A stretch of 32,899 nt of DNA from Oscillospiraceae bacterium (lineage in GTDB: Bacteria; Bacillota; Clostridia; Oscillospirales; Oscillospiraceae), in assembly GCA_902799075.1 (NCBI GenBank), contig CADBYZ010000046.1, positions 1 through 32,899 on the forward strand. Direction: 5' to 3'. Below, in pieces: positions 31,361-32,899 of this stretch (positions within the stretch are counted from its first letter, which is position 1; the number at the start of each line of letters is the position of its first letter). Both the position numbers and the translations under genes were made by a program. The notes below the pieces were generated by a model. The model was given only the letters and a program-made list of their open reading frames with translations. It was not told the DNA's origin and made no database searches.

Positions 31361-32020
31361 TTACCTTTTCAGATACGCAGAGGAAACGGGGAAGTTAAAA
31401 TACGTATCCGGATAGGGCTCGTTTTTCAATGTGAAGTGCCACCACTCGCAGTCGATGGGCTTGAAGCCGTTTCGGACCATGGCCTTTTGCAGGAACATGC
31501 GGTTTTCAAACTGCTCGTCCGTGATACCGCGGTAGTCTGGATGCGACAGCTCCCCGAAGTAATCGAAGGGGCCGCCCATGTCCACTTCTTTTCCGGTCTT
31601 CATGTCCAGGAGCGTCAGGTCCACGGTGCTGCCCCGGCTGTGGCTGGACTGCTTGGCGATATAGCCCTCGGCAAAGAGCGCCTGTTTTTCCAGCTCCGGG
31701 TAAAAATAAGGCTTCATTCGGATGTCCTGATCCTCGATGCCCCAGAGGGTGAAGTGCTTGACCGCGCAGGCCGGGCGGTAGGCGTCGAAAACCTTGAGAC
31801 GATAGCCCTGGACATTGAGCTCATTGCTGACGGTTTTGAGCTCCCGCGCCGCCTCGACCGTAAGCAGAGCGCATGGCTCCTCATAGCCGTCGATGCGCTC
31901 CCCGATAAAGTTATAGGTGGAGTAATACCGGATCTCCTGTACGATATGCGGCACAAAGTCCGCAAGCACGACAAAGCCCGAGGAATCCATCGTTATATCA
32001 TTTCTTGGTACAGTTTTCAT
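31361..32020 (-). CDS. D-alanyl-D-alanine dipeptidase (VanX/DdpX-like, peptidase M15D)
   Basis: A 219-residue zinc peptidase that cleaves free D-Ala-D-Ala. The M15 motifs are present: VFDAYRP near residue 78-84, SSHSRGSTVDLTL near 125-137 (zinc His and Asp) and CEWWHF near 190-195 (catalytic Glu and zinc His). There is no signal peptide, so it acts in the cytoplasm, either as a D-Ala-D-Ala scavenger in wall turnover or in glycopeptide tolerance; no vanH, vanA or vanRS genes are near, so true vancomycin resistance is not indicated. ATG at 32020 lies about 5 bases after GGGGGAG; an adjacent ATG at 32023 is the alternative. It follows the GG-leader SH3 gene by 66 bases on the same strand. Confidence 0.9.
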   Translation of the reverse strand: MKTVPRNDITMDSSGFVVLADFVPHIVQEIRYYSTYNFIGERIDGYEEPCALLTVEAARELKTVSNELNVQGYRLKVFDAYRPACAVKHFTLWGIEDQDIRMKPYFYPELEKQALFAEGYIAKQSSHSRGSTVDLTLLDMKTGKEVDMGGPFDYFGELSHPDYRGITDEQFENRMFLQKAMVRNGFKPIDCEWWHFTLKNEPYPDTYFNFPVSSAYLKR

Positions 32021-32044
32021 CATTCTCCCCCTACAGTTTAACGC

Positions 32045-32078
32045 CGAAGACCCCCGACATCTCTGCCGGGGATCTTCG
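32045..32078. terminator. Hairpin between the GG-leader SH3 gene and the VanX-like gene
   Basis: A 12-bp stem with one G-U pair (CGAAGACCCCCG / CGGGGATCTTCG), loop of 10. A T-run follows only on the plus side, so on the coding (minus) strand it may allow read-through into the VanX-like gene or act as a processing site. Confidence 0.55.
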
Positions 32079-32086
32079 TTTTCCGA

Positions 32087-32374
32087 TTATGCGAGGTACT
32101 GCGCGTTGGTCCAGCCGCTCATGCCGGCTCTGGGATTGTAGACCCAGACATAAGTCCTGCCGTCGGAGCCGATGGTGTAGCCGCCGGTGATCTGCAGGAC
32201 CTGGCCGTTGTAGCTCTCTGCGCCGCGGATCTCATTGGCGTAGTCGTAGGTCGGATTGGTGCGCAGGGCGAGATAGCCGGTCCGAAGGCCGCTGACCGTC
32301 ACCCAGGTTCCCGCCGCAAAACCGCCGGCAACGCCCTCGAGTTCCTGGTCGTTCATCTTATTCAACTCTGCCAT
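32087..32374 (-). CDS. Double-glycine-leader protein carrying a bacterial SH3 (SH3b) domain
   Basis: A 95-residue protein. Residues 1-18 are a bacteriocin-type leader: hydrophobic at -12 (Met), -7 (Leu), -4 (Val), acidic at -8 (Glu), ending GG. The cargo (19-95) is a bacterial SH3 domain: GLRTGYLALRTNPTYD, NGQVLQITG, YVWVYNPRAGMSGW and NAQYLA match the SH3b family that binds peptidoglycan in autolysins and endolysins. There is no Sec signal, membrane helix or catalytic domain. Start: the ATG at 32374 has AGGAGG 7-8 bases upstream; an in-frame ATG at 32425 has none and would add a non-leader extension. The downstream neighbour is the VanX-like dipeptidase. Mature function and exporter are unknown; no peptidase-ABC exporter is in the window. 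Confidence 0.84.
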   Translation of the reverse strand: MAELNKMNDQELEGVAGGFAAGTWVTVSGLRTGYLALRTNPTYDYANEIRGAESYNGQVLQITGGYTIGSDGRTYVWVYNPRAGMSGWTNAQYLA

Positions 32375-32411
32375 TTTATATCCTCCTGTTTGTTTTTTCT
32401 TTGCCGGGAAG

Positions 32412-32420
32412 AGTATAACA
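32412..32420 (-). promoter_or_regulatory. Possible extended -10 promoter of the GG-leader SH3 gene
   Basis: On the minus strand: TGTTATACT, an extended -10 element about 38 bases before the start codon. No convincing -35 box is present. Confidence 0.4.
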
Positions 32421-32506
32421 TACAATGTGTCACAGAAGTATCACACAAGCATTTTGCTTATGCCGAGCCTGCCTTTCGGTTTTTCCGAGGACGGGCTTCA
32501 TTACAA

Positions 32507-32899
32507 TCATTTCACCACTTCGTTTGCCAGTACCTCACCGGTCAGTGCATTGATCTCATAGCTGAATCTGCGCGAGGCGGTCTTAAACGCCACAACGTAG
32601 ACAGCGGTGTCCGCATCCTCGCGTAGCTCCACCTCCGTGCGGATCACTTCCCCCGCCTTCACGGCGGCATGCTTAAAGGCGATTGCCTTCGCTTCGTCCT
32701 CGCTGATGCGCTCCGCAGCGGCGGGGGCAGGCTCGGCGGCTTCTATGATCACTGCGGGCTCCTCCACGAACGCTGTCTCGGTTTTATCGTTGCCGGTAAA
32801 GTTCGCGGCATAGGTTGCCGTGTCGGAGAAGGTAAAGCCGGACACCTTCCAGCCTGCGATCTCGCCGTCAAGAGCGCCGATCACATACTCATAGCCGTT
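32507..32899 (-). CDS. PepSY-domain protein, 5' end outside window
   Basis: The frame is open to the last base, so the N-terminal part is missing; a GTG at 32884 lies inside a PepSY unit and is not the start. The visible 130 residues contain the end of one PepSY unit (YEYVIGALDGEIAGW), a spacer rich in Ala, Glu and Pro, and a complete second unit (SEDEAKAIAFKHAAVKAGEV ... YEINALTGEVLA). PepSY domains inhibit peptidases or act in wall-associated proteins such as YpeB, and spore formers often export several-copy versions. The signal peptide or membrane anchor expected upstream cannot be checked. Confidence 0.82.
   Translation of the reverse strand, partial: NGYEYVIGALDGEIAGWKVSGFTFSDTATYAANFTGNDKTETAFVEEPAVIIEAAEPAPAAAERISEDEAKAIAFKHAAVKAGEVIRTEVELREDADTAVYVVAFKTASRRFSYEINALTGEVLANEVVK

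Noticed and set aside
31361-32020. Vancomycin resistance operon
   Set aside because: Only the VanX-like dipeptidase is present; there is no VanA/B ligase, VanH dehydrogenase or VanRS regulator nearby.
1-32899. CRISPR array, insertion sequence or prophage genes
   Set aside because: No regularly spaced direct repeats, transposase, integrase or phage structural genes were seen on either strand.

Overview
The window is 32.9 kb of moderately GC-rich DNA from a spore-forming, low-oxygen Clostridia, most likely an Oscillospiraceae/Ruminococcaceae-type gut anaerobe. That placement is inferred from the gene content: RqcH with Mini-RNase III, an FtsK/SpoIIIE translocase, a flavodiiron protein, a sporulation gene (spoVAC) with a sigma-G-like promoter, an energy-converting NiFe hydrogenase, and palindromic intergenic repeats of a kind I associate with such genomes. 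No species can be named from the sequence alone.

Layout. 1-6121: a PAP2 phosphatase (5' end outside the window), then a minus-strand block uppP-ftsK-mrnC-rqcH (cell-wall lipid recycling, chromosome translocation, rRNA maturation, ribosome rescue). 6287-9712: plus-strand genes for a flavodiiron protein, a DHH phosphoesterase, a phosphoribosyltransferase-like protein with a degenerate PRPP loop, and a 79-residue peptide with a double-glycine leader whose cargo looks like one CW_7 (Cpl-7) cell-wall-binding repeat. 9768-16477: minus-strand genes for a membrane c-di-GMP phosphodiesterase, an ArsB/SLC13-like transporter with a rhodanese, and a large secreted leucine-rich-repeat protein of unusual base composition.

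16895-30264 is the main feature: 18 genes on one strand that encode a complete membrane-bound, Mrp-antiporter-linked [NiFe] hydrogenase (MBH type, group 4) and most of its maturation set (hypF, C, D, E, A). One promoter is visible, ahead of hypF. The hydrogenase would oxidise reduced ferredoxin, make H2 and move ions through an antiporter module. The order differs from the Pyrococcus mbh operon: the catalytic pair mbhK-mbhL and hypA precede the antiporter genes, mbhI appears fused to mbhH, and mbhN carries two extra [4Fe-4S] motifs on an Ala/Pro linker. The large subunit stops just after its last metal-binding cysteines, so no maturation protease should be needed, and none is present here.

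30419-32899: a solitary spoVAC, a tRNA-Ser(GGA) followed by a hairpin-rich non-coding cassette that ends in a copy of the tRNA 3' end, a VanX-like D-Ala-D-Ala dipeptidase, a second double-glycine-leader protein whose cargo is a bacterial SH3 domain, and a PepSY protein that runs off the window. The two small proteins with 18-residue double-glycine leaders and different wall-binding cargos are the most likely candidates for an undescribed system: wall-targeting domains exported by a bacteriocin-type route.
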